A stretch of DNA of 64,000 nt. It comes from Cunninghamia lanceolata. Its lineage: Eukaryota; Streptophyta; Pinopsida; Cupressales; Cupressaceae. Numbering within the stretch: the stretch's first letter is position 1; each line of letters begins with the position of its first letter. The notes beneath the pieces were generated by a model. The model saw only the letters and a list, made by a program, of their open reading frames with translations, had not been told where the DNA came from and did no database searches. Made by a program: the position numbers and the translations under genes. The DNA is taken from NCBI GenBank assembly GCA_027924645.1, contig BSBN01001362.1:930001-994000 (forward strand), read 5' to 3'. Of the stretch, positions 54,771 through 64,000 are shown piece after piece.

Positions 54771-56150
54771 GAGTGGCTTCCTGAGCTTTGAGGCTTGTTC
54801 ATAGTGATGAATGAAATACTAAAGAATAATAGACAATTCATTCAAAAGATGCTATCCTTCTCTAATTTTTTATGGCTTGAGAAGTATGATGGTAGTGTAG
54901 GGCTTGGAAAAAATCCTTGGAAATCCAATCACCAATCTTGAGCCAAAGAAGCCTAGCTTTAATTTGTGCTTCTCTAGTAGTATGGTTTTCAACAATTTAC
55001 TTTTATTGTCGAAGCTTAGTAACTCTTAGCTAGAAGAGATGAGAAAAGGGTTGAGCCTCCAAAGTGGTCATGGATTTGCAAAGCTCTACGATGGTGGCAT
55101 CATATGAGAAATGATATAATCTATTTAGTCTATAGCCATTTATGCAAAGGAAGTAGGATGTGCTTTGGAGGGCACCATTCCACTTATCGATCCATCCTAT
55201 ATGATGTGAAGGACATGGCTCTATATTCCACACGTGTTGGATATGAACCACTATGGGTTGATGAGTCAACATAGACATGTTAAGGAATAATTGTGAATGT
55301 TTAGCCTTGGGAGTAGAAAATTTCCATTTAATACAAAACTATATGGGGAAGTGATCTTAAAGGAAAATGTTTGGTAAAGGATCCATTGGTAGATGAGAAC
55401 AACTAGAAATGAAAAGAAAGATTGCATTGACATCATGTCTCTAGCAAGCTGTTTGTACACTTTGTCAGAGTTAACCCTCAAATTGATCCATGTAAACCAA
55501 GACATATGATAATGGTGGTGACAAAGATTGGGATAAAAAGCCCCAATTTATTGTGCATGTAGTACTATGCATCTCTTTCAACAGTTGCCCAATGCATAGG
55601 TAGAACCCGACATTTATCACTCGCCATTTCAACCATATTAAAATCTCCACATATAATCCAAGTGGTAGCATGAATTGAATTAGTGATCTATCTCCAAAGG
55701 GAAGATGTTTCAACAACATCATTAGAAGCATAAACATTAATAACTCAATGAATGATTATTAATGTTGAAAAGGGCTTATAGAGTTCTATTGGTGGGGTCA
55801 TATCCTTGGTCAACTAAATGTGACTATCATTTAGGAGAGATAAAGGTGATAACACCACCACAACCTACATCATGATTGCTACACAAGAAATGACTTTCTA
55901 GCCAAATAACATGACAGACAACAAAAAGAAAAAGATAGAAATTTTCACTTCTTGCAAATAGAGAATGTCTAAGCCTAGAAATATTTGATGAGTGCCTCGT
56001 ACAAAATATTTTTTTGTGAGGTTTGTCAGACCTTGAACATTCCAAGAGAAAAAAAATCATTGATGAGAGTCGAGTCATAGACTCTCTATCCAACTCATCA
56101 ATAGCAACCTAACTATTTTGGAAGAATTCATTCTTTGAGGAGGCATTGTG
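54771..56150 (-). pseudogene. LINE 2 endonuclease, linker and ORF1 tail (broken)
   Basis: The endonuclease start matches LINE 1 MNFLSLNV: it lies near 56060 and here reads in shifted frames (NVQGLTNLTKKYF). LDILYLQEVKIS gives the catalytic Glu, GVITFISPK follows in another frame, and CGDFNMVEMASDKCR is near 55620-55660. The linker at 55278-54771 includes DKWNGALQSTSYFLCINGYR and WLKIGDWISKDFF. Before the endonuclease start, about 90 bases of ORF1 tail (ELDRES) remain, then the sequence ends at 56150 against a Gypsy-like LTR fragment. Confidence 0.8.
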
Positions 56151-56309
56151 TCACATCCTGTTTATTTTTCCTAGTTAAATATTGATTAAACCGAAGGATT
56201 AGAAAAGATAATTGAGTATGATAATTATCTTTAGAATTGTAATTTAAATGATTCTAGTAATGATTAATCATTTATGAATTATATTTAAATTTCAATTTAT
56301 AACGATGAC
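56151..56309 (+). repeat. Gypsy-like LTR fragment, continued at 58997-59300
   Basis: Starts TGTCACATCCTG, like the chromovirus LTR in this window (TGTCACATCTC), right at the edge of LINE 2. It is interrupted at 56310-56314 by the solo Copia LTR and resumes at 58997 (ATCGTTTCTATTTTCGTGAG). No end, PBS or coding sequence was identified, so the class rests on the first bases. Confidence 0.4.
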
Positions 56310-56314
56310 TAACT

Positions 56315-58991
56315 TGATGATGTTAGGTTGTCATTGATGTCAAAAGTGTTCAGGAGCATGAGACATCATCTTGCAGATAAAGAGAATGGTTTTATACTTC
56401 ACAGGTTTGATCTTGCATCATCAGGAGATGTGTTCTTCACAATGTCATATCAGTGAACATGACATATTCTTGGTAGGCATGGTCTTCATTATTCATCAGG
56501 TTCTTGACAAGGTTAATGATATCGATTGTTGGTATTCAAAGGTTTGCAATGTGATTTGTCTATTGTCTTCGTATTTGTTGATCATGTATAAGATGCTTTA
56601 CAGGAGATGGTATATAAGCTTAGACTGCAGTGAGTTGTGATATCTGATCTTGGTCTGCCAAGAGGATTGGATAGGTTCATACATGTCATATCATTTGTGA
56701 TGCTTTGGTTAGACCAAATCATTTGCTTTCATATTCTTCAGGGTGTCACAGTTATGGTTGATGAAGATGCTTATCTCAGTGATGAAGTGTGTTAGTATGA
56801 TTCAGATGAGATGCTTTAAAATGGAGGAGGAAAGTGTATCTAACAAGTACTTGGTCTCTTCATGTTAAGGCACAAGTGATTGGATTATGAATGTATTCCA
56901 TTAGTATTTTGAGTTGTTGATCAAGACACTTGCCAGTTAATTTGTTTTGTGTCTTCATTGCTACATCCTTGCATTAGACATAACAAGGTTCTATCAAGGT
57001 TTTGCATCATAATGATACTCTTATGAAATCAAAGGTATGGTGTTGTTGGTAAGAGATCATTGATTTTGATATTATCTTGAAGATAATACTATTATGCATA
57101 TCATATTCCTGTTGGCATTTCATACCTACTATGCTCTATGCCTATTGGTACTCCTTGTTCGGTTGAAAATTGAAGTCTTAAAAATAATGCATACTACACC
57201 CTTTATGATCTATTTGTTTGTTGACCGGGAGGAGCGGTCATTATGACTTTAGTTATATTTTTAAGGATGTCAAGGATCGTGGGCAACCGGCCCCATCGAC
57301 CTCTCTTCTCATTAATTCCGGTTACCCTTTGTTTGAAAAGCAAGCTCGAAGGAATAAGACTTTCAAATGTTAAACGTGGAGTTCGATTGGAAAGCTCAAG
57401 GGTGTTAACTTCATTGGGCAACCGGCCCTTTCTTTTTATAAGACCTTGTGCAATCGGTCAAGTTGGTGGGACGAGCTACCAAATAAAGTAGGTTTGTTTT
57501 TAAAATCCTATTACCTTCTTAAGGAAACAGCCTAAGCGGGAAAAAGCTATTTAAAAACTATGAAGTGGGCGGCATAGCATATCAATTGATATGTTTAAAT
57601 AAATCTTAAGCGGTTTTAAGACTTTAAAAAGGACCACCGAATATGTTATTCGATGGAAAAAGCATCTAACATGCTTTATAAAGGATGAGGCACGTTTGTG
57701 CATTATTTTCTTTAAAGTTTTTTTTTAATTAAATTTCTTTTTATTTTGCCTTTTTAAAAGGCATAAGATCAAGGAGTTTTTATAGGAGATGGGGAAGATT
57801 TTAAAAGAATTTTTTTAGAATATTTCTAAAAACAAGTGTTTATTCTATCCTCATAAAATTGTTAAAGAGGAATGTTTTTTTTTGTGTGAAAAGGATGAGG
57901 ACAAAGTTTTTTTAAAACATTTTCAGAAAGATTTTTTTGAGAAGTGAATTAGAATGGAAGATATTTTTTAAGGCAGATTGGATACAAAATTTTGAAGACA
58001 AATTTTTTTGATTTATTCTTGCAGATTGATAAGAAGAAGAAGCTCAACAGTTTTGAATAAAAAAAAACTTGGAAGTTTTTATGGAGATTTATTTTTACAG
58101 ATGATTTGTTTTTGAGATAGAAAATATGGATCAGAGATTGAAGATTTATTTATTGTTTTATTTGCAATCAGAGATTATTTTTTGCAGGAATATGAATCAA
58201 AAAATTGAAGAGTTTATTTGCAGGAGAAAAGCAAATGTGTTTTTGCAGAGAAGTGAAATTTCAAAAGTCTTGTTGCGAAATTTATGTGATCTGAAGGAGA
58301 AATTTATGAAGGAATGTGAAAGGTTCCAAGGCAGTGAAAAGACATTCATCTTGTATAAATTTTGTTTCCAGGTGCATTGATGTATGAATGAAGAAGGATA
58401 GAGATAAAAAAAAACAGTGTTGTGAAGTGTTGGATTAGAATACACATTTGATATGCAGTGTTGTTAAAATGCAGTGTTGATTGGAACAGAATAAAGGATT
58501 GTTGAGATGTCAGATTGAATAGAATGGGTATTTGACAGACATATATTTGTATTGAATGGAAACAGAGTATCCCTCTGATTTGGTTTATAACTTCTATTGA
58601 TGATTTGGTTTGCCAGTGAGGCATTGTATTAGCCAATGAGGCTTATAGGTCAGTGTGACCTTAATATTTGTCAGTGAGACAATTTGTATTGCCAGTGAGG
58701 CATGTTTTTCAGTTAAGCCAGTGAGGCAATTCTGGAGTGGTTTTTCTACCCTGATGGGTTTTCCACTCGTGCATATCTTGTGTTATGATTCATATTGATC
58801 TTCCTTGTGTGTGTTTAATTTACTTATGAAGCTTTATTCTCTTTCTGCATTCATAGTCATTTGCATATGTATTTGACAAATCAAAGGTATCATTCATTCC
58901 TTGTGCTCAGAAAGTTAAAGTTTGAAAAAGATTAAAGAATTTACACAACACTGATTCACCCCCCCTCTCAGTGTTGTCCTTAACTCCTACA
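56315..58991 (+). mobile_element. Solo Copia LTR, 2.7 kb
   Basis: Flanked by TAACT on both sides (56310-56314 and 58992-58996). Begins TGATGATGTTAGGTTGTCAT, with the GTCATTGATGTCAA phrase typical of the related Copia LTR starts, and ends with CTGATTCACCCCCC, CTCTCAG and CTCCTACA. No PBS follows the end and no polypurine tract precedes the start, consistent with a solo LTR formed by LTR-LTR recombination. It is longer than the other Copia LTRs. A tract rich in GCGG and CCGG (57220-57560) is more GC-rich than its surroundings. Open frames such as 58126-58380 are probably chance. Confidence 0.85.
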
Positions 58992-58996
58992 TAACT

Positions 58997-59694
58997 ATCG
59001 TTTCTATTTTCGTGAGTGCGATAGGAACTATTGACACTCTCTCGGGTTGGAGAGAGTATCATCGGGGATAAGGATTTTACTGTTTTAAGGCAACATAATA
59101 TGAAGGGATCTATTCACACAATCACCTAAGTGCATTTAGCTTGTGTGAATTGAATTAATTAAATTAATTTTTACTTATTTGCATTGATTATGAGTTGGAA
59201 TAAAAATAATTGGATTTGTGGTTTTTTTTCTTTATTTAAGGGGATTATATTTTAGATAACTATACATAAACAGATTATTTGTTTTCTTGTTTAAATTTTT
59301 ATTTATTAGTTTGGGAAAAGTAAAATCATAGAGCCTTATGCTTTAAAGCAACTTAGAATGAGGAAGAATTGAAGGGACATGGGGCTGTTTAAGGAACACG
59401 TTGGGGGAAGAGGGGAAATCAAGTACAGGATTTTGTATGTGGGAATTTTGTCTTTACATACCAATGCTGAATGGTGATATACTTTATTTTTAGCAAATGC
59501 AAAATATATTCTTAAGCTAGAATGCAAAAGATCTCTATGTCCATATATCATTATTTTGCAGTAACGTGTGATATTCTGTTGTGATTTTATTGCAGATATG
59601 GGCCTTTGTTGTCTCTGCCATAATACAAAATCTTTGTCGTTACACCTAGATGACTTTATGCCCTAATAACAATACCTTTTAACATTGAATGTGA
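58997..59694. other. Remainder of the Gypsy-like LTR fragment and unassigned DNA
   Basis: The first 300 bases or so continue the fragment from 56309. A perfect hairpin (ACTCTCTC, loop GGGTTG, GAGAGAGT) is at 59036-59057. After about 59300 nothing is recognised. Confidence 0.4.
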
Positions 59695-60022
59695 TGTTTA
59701 GCAAAAGGAAAACTAACGCAAGAGCAGTCATGTTCTGGCTTTACGCCTATCATTTATATTTACTTGAAAATTTCTAAAGCTCTTTCAACAAAACCTTTTT
59801 GTGCATATCCCGAAATCATTGCATTCCATGAGATGACACCTCTTCGAGGCTTTCTATAAAACAAATCCACATGCCTTTTCAGTGCTTCCTCATTCTGCAT
59901 ACATGTCTAGTAGAGCATTTTGAACTATAAGATCAGATAAAAATTCACCTTCCATGATGCTTTAATGGATGTCTGTACCCTATTCGAAGGCTTCGACTTT
60001 TGGCACAGGCAGGGAGGATATC
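59695..60022 (-). pseudogene. PPR protein fragment (PLS-type), pseudogene
   Basis: On the minus strand, in three frames: DILPACAKSRSLRIG, then TDIH, a stop, SIMEGEFLSDLIVQNALLDM and YAE with a stop where Cys is expected before GSTEKACG. A frame change leads to VISWNAMISGYAQKGFVERA and LEIFK, then GVKPEH. This is the helical repeat pattern of plant pentatricopeptide-repeat proteins of the PLS class (xLLDMYAKCGxxxxA, VxSWNAMISGYAQxG, GVKPD), which bind organelle RNAs. It covers about three repeats of a protein that usually has ten or more. Stops and frameshifts make it a pseudogene; a retrocopy or captured fragment is likely. It is the only clear host-gene sequence in the window. Confidence 0.85.
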
Positions 60023-60949
60023 TTTAGTGTAGATTTAGTCTATGAAAAATGTGCCTTTTGAGACTCACCAAATATGTCTGTAGGAAAATATTCAATCTAT
60101 TTTTTTAGTTTTCTTTTCTAAAAGCAAATAGAAAGTTAGAGGCTAGGATATAAATGTCCAGCAAGTTGTGCTATGTTTGTTTGCTATCCTTGTTTCTTCC
60201 CTTCATGGCTTCCAATAGTTGTAGCTGTAAAGATCAAGTGTCTCTAACAGATATTCCATGGTCCATTTCCATATAGAATCTTCATAACATATATTTTAAT
60301 CAGGAATCTACCCTGAGTTTAGGGGTCCATGATTTCAAGAATGCCTTTCATCTTTTGGTTGAATACCCTGATTTCAAGGACGCTTTCATAATTTGGGTGA
60401 ATGCATTGATTCCTAGACATCCTTTGCATACCTTTATTATGATCCCTTTCAGCTTGAAAGAATCTTATGATCATCTTAGTGAATGGGTTGTGTTAGGTGT
60501 TTAACTGAATGAATGGGTTGTGTTAGGTGTTTAACTGAATGGTTTATTCCTTTAATGATATAAAGGAGGGATAAAATAAGATTGCAAGCTTAAAAATGTC
60601 TACAATATCAAATCTCTTTCTCGGATAAAGGAGTCTAAAAGCTAATTTAAATAATCATATTCCTAATCAAATAATCTATATTTTGAATGTTGGGATATAA
60701 TGAGGAGTGTACTACAGTGGAATGCACTAAATAGTATTTTGATTGTTATTGAAAACTATACATATAGTAGGTAATACTGATATTAGTCGATAGGATTCTT
60801 ATGAAGGCATTTATGCCCTGAATTCAGTCCTTGAAATTTGTCTCTTGTTGCAAAAAAAAATTTCATGAAAGAAAACAAAAATTGTATGCTCTTCTTATAA
60901 AATCCTAAAAGTTCTTTTTCAAAAAGAAAACTTTAATCATCGATTAACG
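60023..60949. other. Unassigned DNA with small tandem repeats
   Basis: No gene. It holds a loose ~39-bp repeat (CATGATTTCAAGAATGC, CCTGATTTCAAGGACGC) at about 60328-60406 and two perfect 30-bp copies at 60481-60540. The left part may be further decayed PPR sequence but I cannot read it. Confidence 0.55.
60481..60540. repeat. Perfect 30-bp tandem duplication
   Basis: Two identical head-to-tail copies starting GAATGGGTTGTGTTAGGTGT. Zero differences imply a recent event or an assembly artefact. Confidence 0.95.
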
Positions 60950-62418
60950 TGTTGAGAATAAGGAATACCGAGAGGGGGGTGAATCAGTATTCCATGAAAC
61001 CACTTCTTAACAGATTTATTTATCCAATTTCCAAAGTTAATAACATGAAAGCAAAATAGACATAGAAACAACAACCACAAAGACATAACACATGAACACC
61101 AAGATTTTTACGTGGAAAACTCAAAAAGGGAAAAACCATGGTGAGTGTTAGCTCACAATATATTAATGTAGCACAATACTAGATTACAAAAGGCTCACTG
61201 CTCAGAGAAATGCTCACTGCCTAGAGAAAGAAAGAAGAAAGAAGAATGACTCACTGCCAAAATGAACTGCTCAGATAGCATCTACACATTCATGGTTGCA
61301 GTTCCAATGAAGCACAGAAATACTATCTCAAAACTCTTCATGTCTGACTGCTCTGTTTCCCTGCTCTGCTTTTACATGGAAATAAGATCTCTTCTTCTGC
61401 TCTTTATTGCTTCCATAAAATTACCTGCTTCTGTATGTCGTACATATGTATATATCACATTCGCATCACATGCACACCTCAAATATTGAATTCAATCCAG
61501 TATATATATTCACAACACTTAAGATCTTCATATTAGGTCGGCATACTCAGATGAAGTGTATAGTTAATAAACTTGTAGCTTGTCGGCCAAATCTATTCAT
61601 CACAATACATGGCGGACCTAAATAACATTTGCAACACCTTCTCATATGTTAGTTCCAACTATAGAACTACTTAGGATAAAGTTCTAATCAATAGAACTTA
61701 CTGCACATAAATCAAATTATCATGTCGGCCTCAAACACAGACTGTTAGTGACTTAGTCTAGTTGTCAGATCACAACTTTCACTGCAGACCACAATACTTG
61801 CTCAAAATCATATCAAAGACTCCTTAGACATCATAGATCATGCCTGTAGAACAGCAAAGCAAAATATCCTTTAGCGGCAAAATTCGGACCATCAGAACTC
61901 AGACTCTGTCACAATCAAACTCTGTCAAACAGTGAAACAATACTCAACAGCTTGTAACTATCTTTCCTGTGGATTTTAGAACTTACAACTCTAGATTTAG
62001 ACACTTCATATAATTGTTTACAACACCTCCAAACTGTAGATCAAAACAGGCACTTGTGGAGAAATGCGGATCATTTTACTTTGCACTGTACACTGTCCCT
62101 ATCTTACTTCTGTTCATTCAGACTTAGATATTTTCTTCAAATGACTTCCGGAGGAAGTCATGACCTGAACGCTGGAATATATCATCATCAAGTAGATATG
62201 AGTCATCATACTTGAATTGCAAACCTTGGTCTTCAACTGCGGACCAATGCCAATCCAAACATTGTTCTTCTATCTCTGCCTCTATACATTTCCAATACTT
62301 AGTCAATATGACTAAGTCTTCTTTACTGGACCACAAACTCTGTTCCAACCTTATTCCTTTTCTTGTTGCCATCAATGACAACACTCAATTATCTAACTTA
62401 TAGTGTCTCTTGCCAATA
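60950..62418 (-). repeat. 3' LTR of Copia 5 (element runs off the right edge)
   Basis: A 1,469-bp LTR. On the minus strand it starts TATTGGCAAGAG (TG mutated to TA) after a polypurine tract and ends GATTCACCCCCC, CTCTCGG, then TTCTCAACA at 60950. The left flank TAACG would be the target duplication; its partner lies outside the window. LTR ends and the phrase GTCATTGATGGCAAC ally it with Copia 1 and 2. Plus-strand frames inside (61262-61489) are chance. Confidence 0.85.
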
Positions 62419-62566
62419 ATCTCCCCCTTTGGCATTGATGGCAACACTCAGTGAAAAATGCTTGTGTTGCTCCCCCTTACTCTATATACTCTATTTTTCT
62501 ATTCTCCTTTAGACGTATGCTTATTTTTCACTAGTTTTCCTCTCCACCTTTGACATCAATGGCAAA
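62419..62566 (-). other. Copia 5 doubled polypurine tract
   Basis: On the minus strand TTGCCATCAATGCCAAAGGG then GGAG (62421-62444) precedes the LTR. A second copy, TTTGCCATTGATGTCAAAGG then TGGAG, is at 62542-62566. Same arrangement as in Copia 1. Confidence 0.75.
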
Positions 62567-63999
62567 GGTGGGTGAACAAGCAAAATTGTGTCAAATTTTT
62601 TTCAAAACTATCATATTTTGCCGCATATATACAAATACCCATTTGTATCTTAATTTGCAGTTGAAGATCATTATAAATAGTCTTTATCAAAGCTATCTCT
62701 CCATTCCAACTATTCCTTGCAGTCTCCAAAATATGGATGTGGCTAATTATCAAAAAGACTAGCTTTTCTGCCTTTTGCACATCTGATGGTGTATCAATTA
62801 ATGCTTGTGATTTCAAGGCTTCATCTACCAGATTAGTCATGGAATCAATTTTTGGACTTATCAACCCCCTTAGCTAGCACAACCTGTCTTTGATTTCTTC
62901 CCTTTTCTTCATCAGAATGCTCAAATCATTGTGAATATTTACAACCTGTCTCTTTGGCACTTATTGACTCAATTGCTGGATTATATGTCTTAGAAATATT
63001 AATCAGTTTGAGTTCCATGTACTTAATTTTATCTTCTAATTTCTTTGTAACCTCTGGCCAAGATAAACAAAATTTGTACAATTCACAACCTTCTTTTATG
63101 GCACTTTGTATACCTCTTATTCCTTGGTCTAAAGAGATTTTATCATTGATCAACATGGTTTTTAACTCGGCTAATCTTTTCTTATCAAATTCTTTTCTGA
63201 TCTTTGTTTCTGCAGATTTTTCAAAGGATTCAAAATAATTGCTGATTGATTTTATCATACCTTTTAGTTGTTCAGTAGATGATGTCGAAGTGCCTTTTTG
63301 GTATTCAGGCATTAATTCTCCCAGTATATCAAATACTGTTGTAATGAACTTATTGTTGTGCATGTGAGTTTTCATCAATTCTTCCTGAGCCTTTGCTTGG
63401 GCAAATGATACTAAATCAAATTTCTGTCCCAGAGACAAGGAATTTAGATTTATTGGTTCTTGAAGAAACTTGGGTGGATCTAGGATTTGTGCACTTTGTA
63501 GCTTTTCCAAAGGATTTGCAATAGTGTCTCTTGCCACTTTTTCTTCACAAAGTGAAACTTTCTTTCTCTTCTTTTCTTCAATTGTGGATTTTGTAATGGA
63601 TGAGGTCCTTATTCTTTTTCTGGGACAAGATGCTAGTCTCTCCTCTTTAGATCTCTTATCTTTCCTTTCAAGAGTACTTGATGTCCATTCTACTGGAGCA
63701 CTTATGGACTTTGATCCTCCTGATTTGATTTTTGCCTCAATTGTTCACTTGAGTTTTCTTTGACTGCTTAGGTTCCATCAACATTCTGGAAGATAATTCT
63801 GAGAATGTCCCAAATCTATCCCCTTTGGGATCAATAGGTTTACTTAGTAGTGCATTAGCTAATTCAGTCAAGACATCTTCTTCAACTTCATAACCTAGTG
63901 CAGGGACCCATACAGTTCTTCGTTCCACAGCTTCCATAAAGCATTTGTCTTTATCCACAATGAATACAATATCCTTTTCATACTTTATCAGTACTTTTT
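62556..63999 (-). pseudogene. Copia 5 third ORF, coiled-coil-like (unknown, frameshifted, partial)
   Basis: Minus-strand coding sequence lies between where pol should end and the 3' LTR. Segments: 63958-63737 (VWVPALGYEVEEDVL, ANALLSKPIDPKGDRF), a frame change near 63750, then a Lys/Arg-rich stretch (IEEKKRKKVSLCEEK) and 63537-62926 (NNKFITTVFDILGEL; IRKEFDKKRLAELKTML; VTKKLEDKIKYMELKLINI), a frame change near 62940, then 62864-62556 (DKSKN or PKIDSMTNLVDEALKSQ, DVQKAEKLVFLIISHIHILE). Total above 450 residues, helical with heptad-like Leu/Ile/Lys/Glu patterns. No RT, RNase H, gag or zinc knuckle. SIRE-type Copia elements carry an extra ORF in this position, sometimes called env-like; whether this is homologous I cannot tell. 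It continues past the right edge. Confidence 0.6.
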
Positions 64000-64000
64000 T

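Larger units (their letters stand above)
50655..56150 (-). mobile_element. L1-type LINE 2 (minus strand), holding a solo LTR
   Basis: A second LINE of the same family as LINE 1. On the minus strand: the end of ORF1, endonuclease, RT with an intact FADD motif, C-terminal region and 3' end with an A-run (T7 at 50655-50661 on plus). It is truncated or overwritten at its 5' end near 56150. The solo LTR (52272-53263) splits the C-terminal region. Sequences on either side of that LTR align to one continuous stretch of LINE 1 (23640-23800). Many stops and frame changes. Confidence 0.88.

Noticed and set aside
58126..58380. Possible host gene exon
   Set aside because: No splice context, no known motif, and inside a solo LTR bounded by target duplications.
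58126..58636. Open frames of 82-96 codons on both strands
   Set aside because: Inside the solo LTR; biased composition only, no motif.
63470..63763. 97-codon plus-strand frame
   Set aside because: Shadow of the minus-strand third ORF of Copia 5, whose orientation is fixed by the LTR and polypurine tract.

Overview
Nuclear DNA of a seed plant with a large, repeat-filled genome. A conifer or other gymnosperm is my guess from the AT-rich, gene-poor, deeply nested transposon landscape; the sequence does not name a species. There is no intact host gene. By my coordinates about 85% of the window is recognisable transposable-element sequence, all with broken reading frames. The only host-gene-like sequence is a decayed pentatricopeptide-repeat (PPR) fragment near 59.7-60.0 kb; a GC-rich island at 0.96-1.19 kb may be a displaced first exon.

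Layout. 0-2.25 kb: a gag zinc-knuckle scrap, the GC island, and the 5' LTR plus primer-binding site (PBS) of a minus-strand Copia element. 2.25-5.17 kb: a 5'-truncated plus-strand Copia (RT, RNase H, 3' LTR), sitting just inside the leader of another minus-strand element whose LTR appears to run to 7.80 kb and itself holds a Gypsy-like LTR and an inverted partial copy of it. 7.8-10.6 kb: unassigned AT-rich DNA with a local tandem duplication. 10.62-25.91 kb: a plus-strand L1-type LINE split at 13,263 by a complete 9.4-kb minus-strand Copia with 5-bp target-site duplications (AAATT); one LTR of that Copia holds a ~1-kb DNA transposon.

28.01-46.52 kb is the most unusual region: four LTRs alternating with three short internal regions of one non-autonomous LTR element (LTR-int-LTR-int-LTR-int-LTR, period about 2.67 kb). 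The array as a whole is bounded by one 5-bp duplication (CAACA), so it occupies a single insertion site, which lies inside the LTR of yet another minus-strand Copia (its pol is at 47.4-50.2 kb). Each internal region carries remnants of the same acidic open reading frame, which I cannot assign to a known family. A minus-strand chromodomain Gypsy element (31,627-40,568, duplication TTTAA) has inserted into the second LTR.

50.66-56.15 kb: a second LINE of the same family, minus strand, with a 992-bp solo LTR inside it (duplication GGTTC). 56.15-59.3 kb: a Gypsy-like LTR fragment split by a 2.7-kb solo Copia LTR (duplication TAACT). 59.7-60.0 kb: the PPR pseudogene. 60.95 kb to the right edge: the 3' end of a minus-strand Copia whose LTR is preceded not by pol but by a broken, coiled-coil-like third ORF.

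The pieces do not work together as a pathway. They record successive insertions: LINEs and old Copia LTRs were the targets; Copia, Gypsy, solo LTRs and a DNA transposon came later. Translations, repeat alignments and boundaries were made by eye; no database search was run.
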